DNA of 64,000 nt from Pseudomonas sp. RIT-562 (GTDB lineage: Bacteria > Pseudomonadota > Gammaproteobacteria > Pseudomonadales > Pseudomonadaceae): the NCBI RefSeq assembly GCF_026241895.1, contig NZ_JAPJIV010000003.1, forward strand, positions 390,173-454,172. The letters are read 5' to 3'. Under the pieces are notes generated by a model, which saw nothing but the letters and a program-made list of their open reading frames with translations, was not told where the DNA came from and did no database searches. The translations under genes and the position numbers were made by a program. How positions within the stretch are numbered: the stretch's first letter is position 1; each line of letters begins with the position of its first letter. This document shows positions 18,422-27,808 of the stretch, piece after piece.

Positions 18422-19741
18422 ATGCTGCATCTGTCCCGCCTTACCTCGCTGGCCCTGACGATCGCCCTGGTGATCGGCGCGCCTCTGGCGTTTGCCGCTC
18501 AACCAGCCCCGGCGGTCGCGCCTGCGGGCACTGCTGCGACCACCAAGGCGCCTTTGCCTCTGGAAGAGTTGCGCACCTTTGCCGAGGTCATGGACCGGAT
18601 CAAGGCGGCCTATGTCGAACCTGTCGACGACAAGACCCTGCTGGAAAACGCCATCAAGGGCATGCTCAGCAACCTCGACCCCCACTCCGCATACCTCGGC
18701 CCGGAAGACTTCGCTGAATTGCAGGAAAGCACCAGCGGCGAATTTGGCGGCCTGGGCATTGAAGTCGGCGCCGAAGACGGTTTTATCAAGGTGGTTTCGC
18801 CGATCGATGACACCCCTGCCTCCAAGGCTGGCATTCAGGCCGGCGACTTCATCGTGAAAATCAACGGCCAGCCGACCCGCGGCCAGAGCATGACCGAAGC
18901 CGTGGATAAGATGCGCGGCAAGATCGGCCAGAAGATCACCTTGACCCTGGTGCGCGACGGCGGCACTCCGTTCGACGTAACCCTGTCCCGCGCCATCATC
19001 CAGGTCAAGAGCGTCAAGGCACAGCTGCTGGAGTCGGGTTATGGCTACATCCGCATTACGCAGTTCCAGGTCAAGACCGGCGACGAAGTCTCCAAGGCCC
19101 TGGCCAAGCTGCGCAAGGACAACGGCAAGAAACTCAAAGGCGTCATCCTCGACTTGCGCAACAACCCGGGTGGCGTGCTGCAGTCCGCAGTGGAAGTGGT
19201 CGACCACTTCATCACCAAAGGGCTGATCGTCTACACCAAGGGCCGCATCGCCAACTCCGAACTGCGCTTCTCGGCCACTGGCAAGGATGAAAGCGAAGCC
19301 GTGCCAATGGTCGTGCTGATCAACGGCGGCAGCGCCTCGGCCTCGGAAATTGTCGCCGGCGCCCTGCAGGATCAGAAGCGCGCGGTAGTGATGGGCACCA
19401 CCAGTTTCGGCAAAGGCTCGGTGCAAACCGTGCTGCCGCTGAACAACGACCGCGCCCTGAAGATCACCACGGCGCTGTACTACACGCCGAACGGCCGCTC
19501 GATCCAGGCTCAGGGCATCGTCCCGGACATCGAAGTGCGCAAGGCGAAAATCACCAACGAGCAGGACGGCGACTACTTCAAGGAAGCCGACCTGCAGGGT
19601 CACCTGGGCAACGGCAATGGTGGCGAAGACAAGCCGACCGGCTCCGGCGGCAAAGCCAAGGCGATGCCACAGGATGATGATTACCAATTGGCCCAGGCGC
19701 TGAGCTTGCTCAAAGGGTTGAGCATCACCTCTGGCCGCTGA
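18422..19741 (+). CDS. ctpA: Carboxyl-terminal processing protease, S41 family
   Basis: A 439-residue periplasmic serine protease: signal peptide ending PLAFA, PDZ domain (GLGIEVGAEDGFIKVVSPID; about 100-185) and the S41 catalytic domain with Ser306 in GGSASASE and Lys331 in TSFGKGSVQ. The Lys-Ser spacing of 25 residues is that of CtpA/Prc enzymes. CtpA of Pseudomonas trims peptidoglycan hydrolases, so the EnvC neighbour fits a cell-wall role. ATG 18422 was chosen over an upstream in-frame codon inside envC. Confidence 0.95.
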   Translation: MLHLSRLTSLALTIALVIGAPLAFAAQPAPAVAPAGTAATTKAPLPLEELRTFAEVMDRIKAAYVEPVDDKTLLENAIKGMLSNLDPHSAYLGPEDFAELQESTSGEFGGLGIEVGAEDGFIKVVSPIDDTPASKAGIQAGDFIVKINGQPTRGQSMTEAVDKMRGKIGQKITLTLVRDGGTPFDVTLSRAIIQVKSVKAQLLESGYGYIRITQFQVKTGDEVSKALAKLRKDNGKKLKGVILDLRNNPGGVLQSAVEVVDHFITKGLIVYTKGRIANSELRFSATGKDESEAVPMVVLINGGSASASEIVAGALQDQKRAVVMGTTSFGKGSVQTVLPLNNDRALKITTALYYTPNGRSIQAQGIVPDIEVRKAKITNEQDGDYFKEADLQGHLGNGNGGEDKPTGSGGKAKAMPQDDDYQLAQALSLLKGLSITSGR

Positions 19742-19742
19742 G

Positions 19743-20516
19743 ATGCGCCTTGAACTGATTGCCCTGCTGTGCTGCCTGATGGGTGTCGCCCACGCGACGC
19801 CCGTCACGACCCCTGCGCCAAAAGCCTACCTGAGCCTGATCATCGACGACCTGGGGCAAAACCTGCCCCGGGATCGCCGCGTGCTGGCCCTGCCCGGCCC
19901 CGTGACTGCGGCAATCATGCCCGACACGCCCCACGCTACCGAATTTGCCCGTGAGGCCCACCGCGCCGGCAAGATAGTGATCCTGCACATGCCCATGGAC
20001 CCGGCCACGGGTCCTTTCGCCTGGCACCCTGAATTACCCGTCGAAGAGCTTGAGAAACGCCTGAATGCCGCGCTCAAAATGGTGCCTTATACCGCCGGCA
20101 TCAATAACCATATGGGCAGTCGAATGACGGCACAGCCAGTCGCCATGGCCTGGTTGATGGCGGACTTGCAACGCCGCCACAAATTCTTCGTCGATAGCCG
20201 CACCAGCGCTCAGACAGTGGCCGCGCAACAGGCGCAAAAGGCTGCCGTGGCGAGCGTCTCCCGGGATGTATTCCTGGATGACGAGCGCACTGAAGAAGCG
20301 ATCTTTGCGCAGTTGCAGGCGGCTATCAGCCTGGCTCGCAAACAGGGTTCAGCCGTGATGATCGGGCATCCTTACCCGCAGACATTGGCTGTGCTGGAGC
20401 GTGAACTGCCCAAGCTCAAGGCTCAGGGAATCGAGTGGATTGATATCAGGCAAATGATCAGCGTGCGCGGCAATCGCGCCACTGTCGCTCATGGCAAAGA
20501 CGGTGTTTACAGGTAA
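19743..20516 (+). CDS. Divergent polysaccharide deacetylase (YibQ family)
   Basis: A 257-residue secreted protein that begins one base after the ctpA stop. Signal peptide MRLELIALLCCLMGVAHA; domain of the YibQ/DUF610 type with LSLIIDDLGQN, ILHMPMDP, NNHMGSRMT and FFVDSRTS, the metal-binding segments of the NodB-like fold. Substrate is unknown; conserved linkage to envC-ctpA suggests an envelope role. Confidence 0.9.
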   Translation: MRLELIALLCCLMGVAHATPVTTPAPKAYLSLIIDDLGQNLPRDRRVLALPGPVTAAIMPDTPHATEFAREAHRAGKIVILHMPMDPATGPFAWHPELPVEELEKRLNAALKMVPYTAGINNHMGSRMTAQPVAMAWLMADLQRRHKFFVDSRTSAQTVAAQQAQKAAVASVSRDVFLDDERTEEAIFAQLQAAISLARKQGSAVMIGHPYPQTLAVLERELPKLKAQGIEWIDIRQMISVRGNRATVAHGKDGVYR

Positions 20517-20625
20517 TACCCTGGTCGATAGATAGTTACCGCCAAGTACCCTTCTCCATTCCGGATAGTTAGGTCTGCAACAGGCCACGCCTCTTGTATC
20601 GCACTCATAACTATCTGGATTTAAT

Positions 20626-21978
20626 ATGAACTCCCAAGACAATCTCACACTGGGCGCCAGACGAATCGACCCCATCCAGCACGACAATCTACTCATTAAC
20701 TTTACGACCGAGTTTCGCCGTATCTGGGACAGTAATGACTCAAGCGCGAAGCCTGCAAGCTTTTGGCGCCCGACGCCTACGCCCGATTTACTTCCGGGTT
20801 ACTTCCCTTTAGGTGACGTCATCGCCGCAGGACACGAAAACATCAACGAAAAGCGCATGGTGATGGTCGTCTGCGAGGGGGAAATATCGAATAACGAAAC
20901 TAACAACGGACCCGCTTTGCGCGCGCCCATCGACTTTGAACTGGTCTGGAGCGATTCCGGTTCCACAGCGAAGGCAGGCTGCACCATATGGCGCCCCATC
21001 CCTCCCAGCGGCTATGTGGCGCTGGGGCAGTTATGCTCCAACGGTCGCGACATGCCTTTGGCAAGCGACATCCGTTGCGTGCGAGCTGACCTGGTAATCC
21101 CCTCATACATTGGCGATCCGATCTGGAACGACAAGGGCAGTAGGGCCCGACTCGCATTCAGCGCGTGGAATTGCTTTCCACCAACTGCAATGGCCGGGGA
21201 AATCAATTGCATTCCAGGCACCTTCATTGGCGTGAGCACTTACAACAAGCCGGAAACACATATCAATGCGTATTCATTACGAGTACCCATTCCGCTTGCG
21301 ATCAAACCACCGCCCGCACTTCCAGAACTCTCGGGTTACGACCAGCCCTCTCTTTTGGAACCGAGCAGGATCACTCAAACAGCCAAGCTCCCCTGGTTCG
21401 TCATCAGAGACCCCAACCTGAGTCCTATCGAACAGTTACGCACTTCACCGTTCTATTTCCTGGAGAGAGCAGATCAGTACATGCTTGTCGGGTATGGCAA
21501 AAACGCAAGCTCCGCGAACCAGACCTTCAGATGGACAGCACACCGTCCACAGAGCATGGCGAATCAAGATGTATTCACTCGTATCAGCTCCATTGTGATC
21601 GACGGCCAGTGGCCCAACGCGATGCCCTCTCCGTTCTCCGCAAGACTCGACAAGAACTTCGCTTTCGTTGATTCATCCAACGGTTGGGGGAAACCGGAAA
21701 ACGTACAAGTGGCAACTATCGTTGCCTCGCATAAGACCGTTGCGGCTTATGAACTGCACAGCACCTACCGACTCCTGCGCGAAAACCGATCTCAAGTGCC
21801 GTGCGAGCTCTATTACGTAGACGGCAACAGCCTGCATTTGACTGAGTACCCCAGAGAACAGGGAGCTGAAGTGGCCACCCATCCTGCCCCAGTCAATGAG
21901 ACGCGCAACGATGAGGGGCCCAATGCAGCTGCAGTTGAAGTGAACATCCTGCCCGCGTCGGACACCAGTCAACAATAG
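20626..21978 (+). CDS. Vps62-like (PF06101) repeat protein
   Basis: A 450-residue protein with no signal peptide or membrane helix. It repeats the motif FWRPTPTPDLLPGYFPLGDV in variants, for example IWRPIPPSGYVALGQL and AWNCFPPTAMAGEINCIPGTF, which recalls the Vps62/DUF946 family known from fungi, plants and some bacteria and related to beta-prism pore-forming proteins. No biochemical function is established. It is not part of the conserved envC-his gene order and is probably accessory. ATG at 20626 has no strong ribosome site. Confidence 0.72.
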   Translation: MNSQDNLTLGARRIDPIQHDNLLINFTTEFRRIWDSNDSSAKPASFWRPTPTPDLLPGYFPLGDVIAAGHENINEKRMVMVVCEGEISNNETNNGPALRAPIDFELVWSDSGSTAKAGCTIWRPIPPSGYVALGQLCSNGRDMPLASDIRCVRADLVIPSYIGDPIWNDKGSRARLAFSAWNCFPPTAMAGEINCIPGTFIGVSTYNKPETHINAYSLRVPIPLAIKPPPALPELSGYDQPSLLEPSRITQTAKLPWFVIRDPNLSPIEQLRTSPFYFLERADQYMLVGYGKNASSANQTFRWTAHRPQSMANQDVFTRISSIVIDGQWPNAMPSPFSARLDKNFAFVDSSNGWGKPENVQVATIVASHKTVAAYELHSTYRLLRENRSQVPCELYYVDGNSLHLTEYPREQGAEVATHPAPVNETRNDEGPNAAAVEVNILPASDTSQQ

Positions 21979-22734
21979 CTACAAATACCGCCCCATGATC
22001 TCTTCAACCATTCCGTCCTTGCGCATCTGATCCAGCGCCGCCTGCAGTTTGGCGACGGTTGCGTCCGGCACCTCCCTGTTCAGCGCCAGGTACAACTCGG
22101 CGCTGTTGAAGCGCAGTACGGTCTTGAGCCCGCTAACCCCGTCCTGGCGCGCCAGATAGCGCCCGGCCGGGTCTCCGGTGGCCCACAGGTCGATCTGGCC
22201 GTTGACCAGCTTCTTCGCATTATCCTGGTCACGCAGCACCACAATTGGTTTCAGACCTTGCTTGGTGAGCGTCTCGGCGATCGCATCGCCCTTGTATGCA
22301 CCGATCCGATATTTGCGCGCCTGTTCCAGGGTATCCAGGCTGATTTTGCTGTCAGCCTTGGCCAACAAGATCCAGTCGTCCGGACCGATCGGCCCAACCC
22401 ACTTGAAGAGATTTTCGCGATCAGGCAAGCGCGCCATCACAAATACGCCGTAGCCGGGTTTTTCGAGGGCGAGTTTATATACACGCTCCCAAGGGAATCG
22501 CAGCGTCAGGCTGTAGGTGATCTCGGCACGCTTGAACATCTCGCGAACAATGTCGGTGGCGATGCCATTGATGTTTTCGTCCTGAGCAAAATTTTTGCCG
22601 TTCTTCGCCATATTGTAAGGCGGGAAATTTTCGGTCAGCAGCACCATGTCGGTAGCAGGACTGGGTGCAGCCTGTACACCATTGAGGAGCAAGAGCGAAG
22701 CGCTGGCGAGGGCAATAAGCAAACGTCTGATCAT
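21979..22734 (-). CDS. Periplasmic solute-binding protein, family 3
   Basis: A 251-residue secreted protein (signal peptide MIRRLLIALASASLLLLNGVQA) with the SBP_bac_3 fold: LTENFPPYNMAKNG, NGIATDIVREMFKR and KLVNGQIDLWATGD. No permease or ATPase gene accompanies it, so it may serve a transporter elsewhere or act as a sensor. Its stop abuts the Vps62-like gene on the other strand. Confidence 0.85.
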   Translation of the reverse strand: MIRRLLIALASASLLLLNGVQAAPSPATDMVLLTENFPPYNMAKNGKNFAQDENINGIATDIVREMFKRAEITYSLTLRFPWERVYKLALEKPGYGVFVMARLPDRENLFKWVGPIGPDDWILLAKADSKISLDTLEQARKYRIGAYKGDAIAETLTKQGLKPIVVLRDQDNAKKLVNGQIDLWATGDPAGRYLARQDGVSGLKTVLRFNSAELYLALNREVPDATVAKLQAALDQMRKDGMVEEIMGRYL

Positions 22735-22931
22735 GTCGGTTTACCGAAATCCATGGCGTGACAAAGAGTGCCTTGGCCTAGACAGACTGTCTACTGGCCT
22801 TTTGCTAACAATGCCCAGCACGTCCTTGCTACCCGCCAAATACATAGTTACCACCAGCTACTCGCGCACCACTGATTAATTGGCGATGACCGGCAACGGT
22901 ATTCAATCACCAGAATCAGAGATGCTTTTCA

Positions 22932-24461
22932 ATGAACTCGACCCGCGTACTTCTGGCCAGCGCGCTGTGCACGCTGAGTGCAGCCACCCTTGCAAACAGC
23001 AGCGACTTTGGCGAGGGACTGCAGAATTTTGCGCCCTCCCAAGTCCTGGACAACACCGATGGCGCCCGTGATCACTGGCAAGGAATCGGGCGCCTGACGA
23101 TAGAGCAAAACAACTGTACCGCGACCCTCCTGGATACGCGCGATGGGCTGGAGCTTCTCGCTGCTCCCGCCTACGTCCTGACTGCGGGCCACTGCCTTGG
23201 ATTGACCAACGGCAACATCGTGACTGACAGCCCTATCAGCGGCACTGTCACATTCAACTACTTCACCGACAGCTCCGGGTTCAAGAGCTACCCGTTGAAG
23301 ACGACGACATGGCGCAGCATACAAGGCGTGGATCTGGCCATAGTGGAACTGGATGTCAGCCTTGAGAAACTGATCGAAGACGGTGTGCAGCCACTGAGGC
23401 TGGCGCGGGAAACTCCTGCAGAGGGCATCGACGCCCTGATCGTCGGCGCACCAACAAACTTTGAACAGAGCACATTGCGCATGTCGGCCTGCACCCTGCA
23501 ACCTTCGCAGGAAATCATTGAAGGCCCCTGGGTTTGGCGCAACACCTTCATGACGCGCTGCCAGGACGTACGAGGTGGCGGATCTGGAAGCCCACTACTG
23601 GACCGCTCTTCCAACGAGATCATAGGTGTGATCGGGACAGGGAATTTTGACGCGAGCATTATTCCCTGCCGCGACAATGCGCCCTGCACCCCAGTGGAGG
23701 GTGTTTATCAGGCAGTACCGGGGAATGTGTATGGCAACCCTACGGCTTTTCTCAACGGATGTTTCGCGCAAGGACGAATAGCACAAAAACCGCCGTCCTC
23801 TTGTCAGCTCTACCCGGCATTCACCGTCGACACGGGCGTAACGAGTCTGGAAAGCTACCAAAGGGTAAAACAGCTGGGGGACGGATCACTGGTGACGCCT
23901 ACCTGGAATTATCGGTTCTCGATCAGTACCGACTTCTTCCGGCATAAAACCGTGCGAACAGCGATGGAGTGTGAGAGCCCTCATCACTACAGCGATGCTG
24001 CAGACTCCAAGGATGCCTTCATCAATTCCGAAATCGGAAGCGAGCCAGGGTTTTACTTCCTGTGCATCCTCGGCGTTGACTCCGCGCAGCAGGAACCCGA
24101 TTCAGGACTCATGAAAAACGCACTGTCCCTGCCGGTCGAAATACTCGATAACAAACCAACCACACCGCCCTACCTGTCGATAGCCACCGAGGTCTGGGTG
24201 AGTCTGGCGAAAGCGGAAGAGCCACACAGGACCTACTCGATCAAATACGGTCCCGTGGCAACGACTGACTGCGGCCAACCCGATAAATACAGGAACAACG
24301 TGGAGATGGACTTTTTCATTCCAGGACACGATCTTCCGGGCAAGCTCTGCTCCATCGCCTACGACAAGTCGGGGCAGGCGTCAGCGCCCCGGGTCGATTT
24401 ACTGGATACCGCGACAGGTAAACTCGAGGAAGCCCCGCCCAAACCTGAAGCTGCCGACTGA
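22932..24461 (+). CDS. Secreted trypsin-like serine protease
   Basis: 509 residues: signal peptide MNSTRVLLASALCTLSAATLA, then a chymotrypsin-fold domain. The triad is His87 in LTAGHC, Asp134 in VDLAIVEL and Ser218 in GGGSGSPLL, so the usual GDSGGP reads GGSGSP. About 230 C-terminal residues form an unrecognised domain. Six or more cysteines suggest disulfides. There is no partner gene: Vps62-like and binding-protein genes are upstream and the his genes are convergent. Function could be extracellular protein breakdown; this is inference. Confidence 0.85.
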   Translation: MNSTRVLLASALCTLSAATLANSSDFGEGLQNFAPSQVLDNTDGARDHWQGIGRLTIEQNNCTATLLDTRDGLELLAAPAYVLTAGHCLGLTNGNIVTDSPISGTVTFNYFTDSSGFKSYPLKTTTWRSIQGVDLAIVELDVSLEKLIEDGVQPLRLARETPAEGIDALIVGAPTNFEQSTLRMSACTLQPSQEIIEGPWVWRNTFMTRCQDVRGGGSGSPLLDRSSNEIIGVIGTGNFDASIIPCRDNAPCTPVEGVYQAVPGNVYGNPTAFLNGCFAQGRIAQKPPSSCQLYPAFTVDTGVTSLESYQRVKQLGDGSLVTPTWNYRFSISTDFFRHKTVRTAMECESPHHYSDAADSKDAFINSEIGSEPGFYFLCILGVDSAQQEPDSGLMKNALSLPVEILDNKPTTPPYLSIATEVWVSLAKAEEPHRTYSIKYGPVATTDCGQPDKYRNNVEMDFFIPGHDLPGKLCSIAYDKSGQASAPRVDLLDTATGKLEEAPPKPEAAD

Positions 24462-24495
24462 CAGTGGCCGGGAGTTGCTCCCGAGCCGCAGTCCA

Positions 24496-25266
24496 TCAGC
24501 GCATCACAATGCCACGGTGAGCCATATAGGCTTTGGCTTCCTGCACGGTGTATTCACCGAAGTGGAAAATACTAGCTGCCAACACCGCACTGGCGTGACC
24601 TTCGATGATGCCATCGGCCAAATGCTGCAGGTTGCCAACTCCGCCGGAAGCAATCACCGGAATTCCCAGTGCATCGCTGATCGCGCGGGTCACGCCCAGG
24701 TCGAAGCCGTTCTTCATGCCGTCCTGATCCATGCTGGTCAGGAGGATTTCGCCGGCCCCGAGGCCTTCCATTTTCTTCGCCCACTCGACGGCGTCGAGGC
24801 CGGTAGGTTTGCGCCCACCGTGGGTGAAGATTTCCCAGCGCGGAGTTTCGCCCGGGCCGGAGACTTTTTTCGCGTCGATGGCAACAACGATGCACTGCGA
24901 GCCGAAATGCTGCGCCGCTTCGCCAACGAATTCCGGATTGAACACGGCTGCAGTGTTGATCGAAACCTTGTCCGCACCGGCATTGAGCAAGTTGCGGATG
25001 TCCTGCACGGTACGCACGCCGCCGCCCACGGTCAGCGGGATGAACACCTGGCTGGCCATGCGCTCGACGGTATGCAGCGTGGTGTCGCGTCCATCGACGC
25101 TGGCGGTGATGTCGAGAAAGGTAATCTCGTCGGCACCCTGCTCGTCGTAACGACGGGCAATTTCCACCGGGTCACCGGCATCGCGGATGTTCTCGAACTT
25201 CACACCTTTGACGACCCGGCCGTTGTCCACGTCCAGGCAGGGGATGATGCGTTTGGCCAGCGCCAT
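24496..25266 (-). CDS. hisF: Imidazole glycerol phosphate synthase, cyclase subunit
   Basis: A TIM-barrel of 256 residues starting [21 protein letters not shown], with the catalytic aspartate at 12 and the second near VVAIDAK. It uses ammonia channelled from HisH to form IGP and AICAR in histidine synthesis. It lies 9 bp after hisA and ends the his block. Confidence 0.98.
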   Translation of the reverse strand: MALAKRIIPCLDVDNGRVVKGVKFENIRDAGDPVEIARRYDEQGADEITFLDITASVDGRDTTLHTVERMASQVFIPLTVGGGVRTVQDIRNLLNAGADKVSINTAAVFNPEFVGEAAQHFGSQCIVVAIDAKKVSGPGETPRWEIFTHGGRKPTGLDAVEWAKKMEGLGAGEILLTSMDQDGMKNGFDLGVTRAISDALGIPVIASGGVGNLQHLADGIIEGHASAVLAASIFHFGEYTVQEAKAYMAHRGIVMR

Positions 25267-25275
25267 GGTCAGTCC

Positions 25276-26013
25276 TCAGCCTTTGTACGAATCGCAGAAA
25301 GCTTGCGCTTCAGCGACGTCGAGGGTGCCTTCGTAGATCGCCCGGCCCGTGATCGCGCCGATGATGCCCGGTGCCTTGGCGTCGAGCAGCGACTTGATGT
25401 CACCCAGGTTGTGAATGCCGCCGGAAGCGATAACCGGAATACGCGTGGCAGCTGCCAGCGCAGCGGTGTAAGACACGTTGCAACCCTGCATCATGCCGTC
25501 TTTGGCGATGTCGGTATAAACGATCGCAGACACGCCGTCGGCTTCGAACTGCTTGGCCAGGTCGATCACCTGAATGGTGCTGATTTCAGCCCAGCCATCG
25601 GTGGCGACAAAACCGTCCTTGGCGTCGAGACCAACAATCACTTTGCCCGGGAACGCGCGGCAGGCTTCAGCCACGAATGCCGGATCCTTCACGGCCTTGG
25701 TGCCTATGATCACGTAGCTCACGCCCGCTTTCACGTAGTGCTCGATGGTTTCCAGCGAGCGGATACCACCGCCGATCTGGATCGGCAGGTTCGGGTAGCG
25801 CTTGGCGATGGCGGTGACCACTTCGCCGTTGACCGGCTGGCCTTCAAAAGCGCCGTTCAGGTCGACCAGATGCAGACGACGGCAACCGCCCTCCACCCAC
25901 TTGGCAGCCATGCTCACCGGGTCATCGGAGAACACCGTGGAATCTTCCATGCGGCCCTGGCGCAGACGAACACAGGCACCGTCTTTAAGATCGATAGCGG
26001 GAATAATCAGCAT
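25276..26013 (-). CDS. hisA: ProFAR isomerase
   Basis: A 245-residue TIM-barrel that opens the ribose of ProFAR (fourth step of histidine synthesis). Hallmarks are [17 protein letters not shown] with the catalytic aspartate, IQIGGGIRS and VIASGGI. Start MLIIPAIDL at 26013 is used although the frame opens at 26028. It is followed immediately by hisF. Confidence 0.98.
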   Translation of the reverse strand: MLIIPAIDLKDGACVRLRQGRMEDSTVFSDDPVSMAAKWVEGGCRRLHLVDLNGAFEGQPVNGEVVTAIAKRYPNLPIQIGGGIRSLETIEHYVKAGVSYVIIGTKAVKDPAFVAEACRAFPGKVIVGLDAKDGFVATDGWAEISTIQVIDLAKQFEADGVSAIVYTDIAKDGMMQGCNVSYTAALAAATRIPVIASGGIHNLGDIKSLLDAKAPGIIGAITGRAIYEGTLDVAEAQAFCDSYKG

Positions 26014-26055
26014 CTGGCAAACCTTCAAATTCGATTGTTCAGCTTCGCTCGAAAA

Positions 26056-26313
26056 TCAGTTTTTCTCGAGCGCCCACAAGTCGCTTTCGATGCTCTCGAA
26101 CCTTTCTTTAAGGTGCGTCTGCACATCGAAAATCGCCCTGTTGTAATAGTGCGGAGCAATTTCGCGGGTAAACAGCTCAAGGATTTCGGCCGCTTCGAAC
26201 GAACCCAGGTCCAGTTCGAAGCGATCTTCCATAAAGCGTTTGATCTTCTGGTTGGCCTCGTTCTCCTGTTCAGGAGTGAGGGTCAGGATCGGTGGCTTCT
26301 TCTTGACGGCCAT
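26056..26313 (-). CDS. DUF2164 protein inside the his cluster
   Basis: An 85-residue protein of the DUF2164 family: basic start (MAVKKKPP), then TPEQENEANQKIKRFMEDRF and FDLGSFEA-like text (DLGSFEAAEILELFTREIAP) and PHYYNRAIFDV. Its function is unknown. It sits directly after the hisH stop and 42 bp before hisA, so it is co-transcribed with the his genes. Confidence 0.88.
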   Translation of the reverse strand: MAVKKKPPILTLTPEQENEANQKIKRFMEDRFELDLGSFEAAEILELFTREIAPHYYNRAIFDVQTHLKERFESIESDLWALEKN

Positions 26314-26952
26314 TTACCAGCGACCATCCCACGCGGCGAAGTTCTGCAGCAATTGCAGGCCATGGGTATGGCTCTTTTCCGGGTGGAACTGCACGGCGAA
26401 ACGCGAGCCATCGGCCAGCGCCGCGGCGAAATCGACACCGTAGTGACCGCCACCCACCACCTGGCGCGCATTGGCGGCCGCGATGTAGTAGCTGTGCACG
26501 AAGTAGAACCGCGCCAGGTCCGGTATGTCGTGCCACAGCGGGTGATTCACCGTCTGCTTCACTTCGTTCCAGCCCATGTGCGGGACTTTCAGGTGTTCGC
26601 CGTCTTCATGCAGGTCTTTGCCGAAGAACTTCACCGCACCAGGAAACAGGCCGATGCAGTCAACTCCGTCGTTCTCTTCACTGCTGTCGAGCAAGGCTTG
26701 CATGCCGACGCAGATGCCGAGGAACGGACGATCCTGGCTGACTTCACGTACCAGTGAATCGAAACCCAGGCGCCGGATCTCCGCCATGCAGTCGCGAATC
26801 GCGCCGACGCCGGGGAATACCACCCGGTCGGCTTCGCGAATCACACTGGCATCGCTGGTGATCAGGACCTTGCCGGCACCGACGTGCTCGAGGGCCTTGG
26901 CCACCGAGTGCAGGTTGCCCATGCCGTAATCGATAACCGCAACCGTCTGCAT
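26314..26952 (-). CDS. hisH: Imidazole glycerol phosphate synthase, glutaminase subunit
   Basis: A 212-residue class I amidotransferase. Cys81 in [11 protein letters not shown] is the nucleophile, and QFHPEKS supplies the His-Glu pair. It makes ammonia for HisF. Its start overlaps the hisB stop by one base, which points to coupling. Confidence 0.98.
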   Translation of the reverse strand: MQTVAVIDYGMGNLHSVAKALEHVGAGKVLITSDASVIREADRVVFPGVGAIRDCMAEIRRLGFDSLVREVSQDRPFLGICVGMQALLDSSEENDGVDCIGLFPGAVKFFGKDLHEDGEHLKVPHMGWNEVKQTVNHPLWHDIPDLARFYFVHSYYIAAANARQVVGGGHYGVDFAAALADGSRFAVQFHPEKSHTHGLQLLQNFAAWDGRW

Positions 26953-27545
26953 TACAGAACGCCCTTGGTCGATGGCATTTGCCCGGCCATGCGGTCGTCC
27001 AGCTCTACTGCCATGCGCAACGCGCGGCCGAAAGCCTTGAACACGGTTTCGATCTGGTGGTGGGTGTTGGTGCCACGCAGGTTGTCGATGTGCAGGCTGA
27101 CGAGTGCGTGGTTGACGAAGCCCTGGAAGAATTCCTGGAACAGGTCAACATCGAAACCGCCGACTGTGGCGCGGGTGTAAGGAACATGCATCTGCAGGCC
27201 AGGACGGCCGGAGAAATCGATGACCACCCGCGACAGTGCTTCATCCAGCGGGACATAGGCGTGGCCGTAACGACGGATGCCTTTTTTGTCACCGATGGCT
27301 TTGGCGAAAGCCTGACCCAGGGTGATGCCAACGTCCTCCACAGTGTGGTGGTCGTCGATATGCAGGTCGCCCTTGCTGACGATATCCAGGTCGATCAGCC
27401 CGTGACGGGCGATCTGGTCCAGCATGTGCTCAAGAAAAGGTACACCGATATCAAATCGGGCCTTTCCGGTGCCATCCAGGTTGATCGAGGCTTTAATCTG
27501 GGTTTCCAGAGTGTCGCGCTCGACTGACGCCATACGTTCGGCCAT
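26952..27545 (-). CDS. hisB: Imidazoleglycerol-phosphate dehydratase
   Basis: A monofunctional 197-residue IGPD, as in most non-enteric bacteria. The manganese motifs [14 protein letters not shown] ([10 protein letters not shown]) and NTHHQIE are present, with LPFLEHML-like [13 protein letters not shown]. Start [16 protein letters not shown] at 27545; a GTG one codon earlier is also in frame. It is the first gene of hisB-hisH-DUF2164-hisA-hisF. Confidence 0.97.
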   Translation of the reverse strand: MAERMASVERDTLETQIKASINLDGTGKARFDIGVPFLEHMLDQIARHGLIDLDIVSKGDLHIDDHHTVEDVGITLGQAFAKAIGDKKGIRRYGHAYVPLDEALSRVVIDFSGRPGLQMHVPYTRATVGGFDVDLFQEFFQGFVNHALVSLHIDNLRGTNTHHQIETVFKAFGRALRMAVELDDRMAGQMPSTKGVL

Positions 27546-27701
27546 CACCAGCTCCGCAAATCATTGGGCGAAAAAGGCAACCATTATAGGGGCGCGGGCG
27601 GGAAACAGAAACATGGGAGGTGATATCGCTGACGGAGTGAATTCGGGGGTGTGGCGGGTAGACATGTCCATACAAGCCATTTGCGCCACGCATAGATCGA
27701 A

Positions 27702-27791
27702 TGTAGGAGTGAGCCTGCTCGCGATAGGGCCATTACATTCAACACTTCTGTCGACTGATGGACCGTGATCGCGAGCAGGCTCACTCCTACA
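27702..27791. repeat. REP palindrome pair
   Basis: TGTAGGAGTGAGCCTGCTCG... (27702-27725) is perfectly inverted at 27768-27791. It lies between the MFS gene end and the hisB promoter region. Confidence 0.87.
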
Positions 27792-27808
27792 GGGTGTGGC
27801 GTTGAAGC

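Noticed and set aside
24475..26757. 760-codon plus-strand open frame across hisF-hisA-hisH
   Set aside because: Antisense to four well-identified genes on the other strand; composition is typical of an antisense frame.
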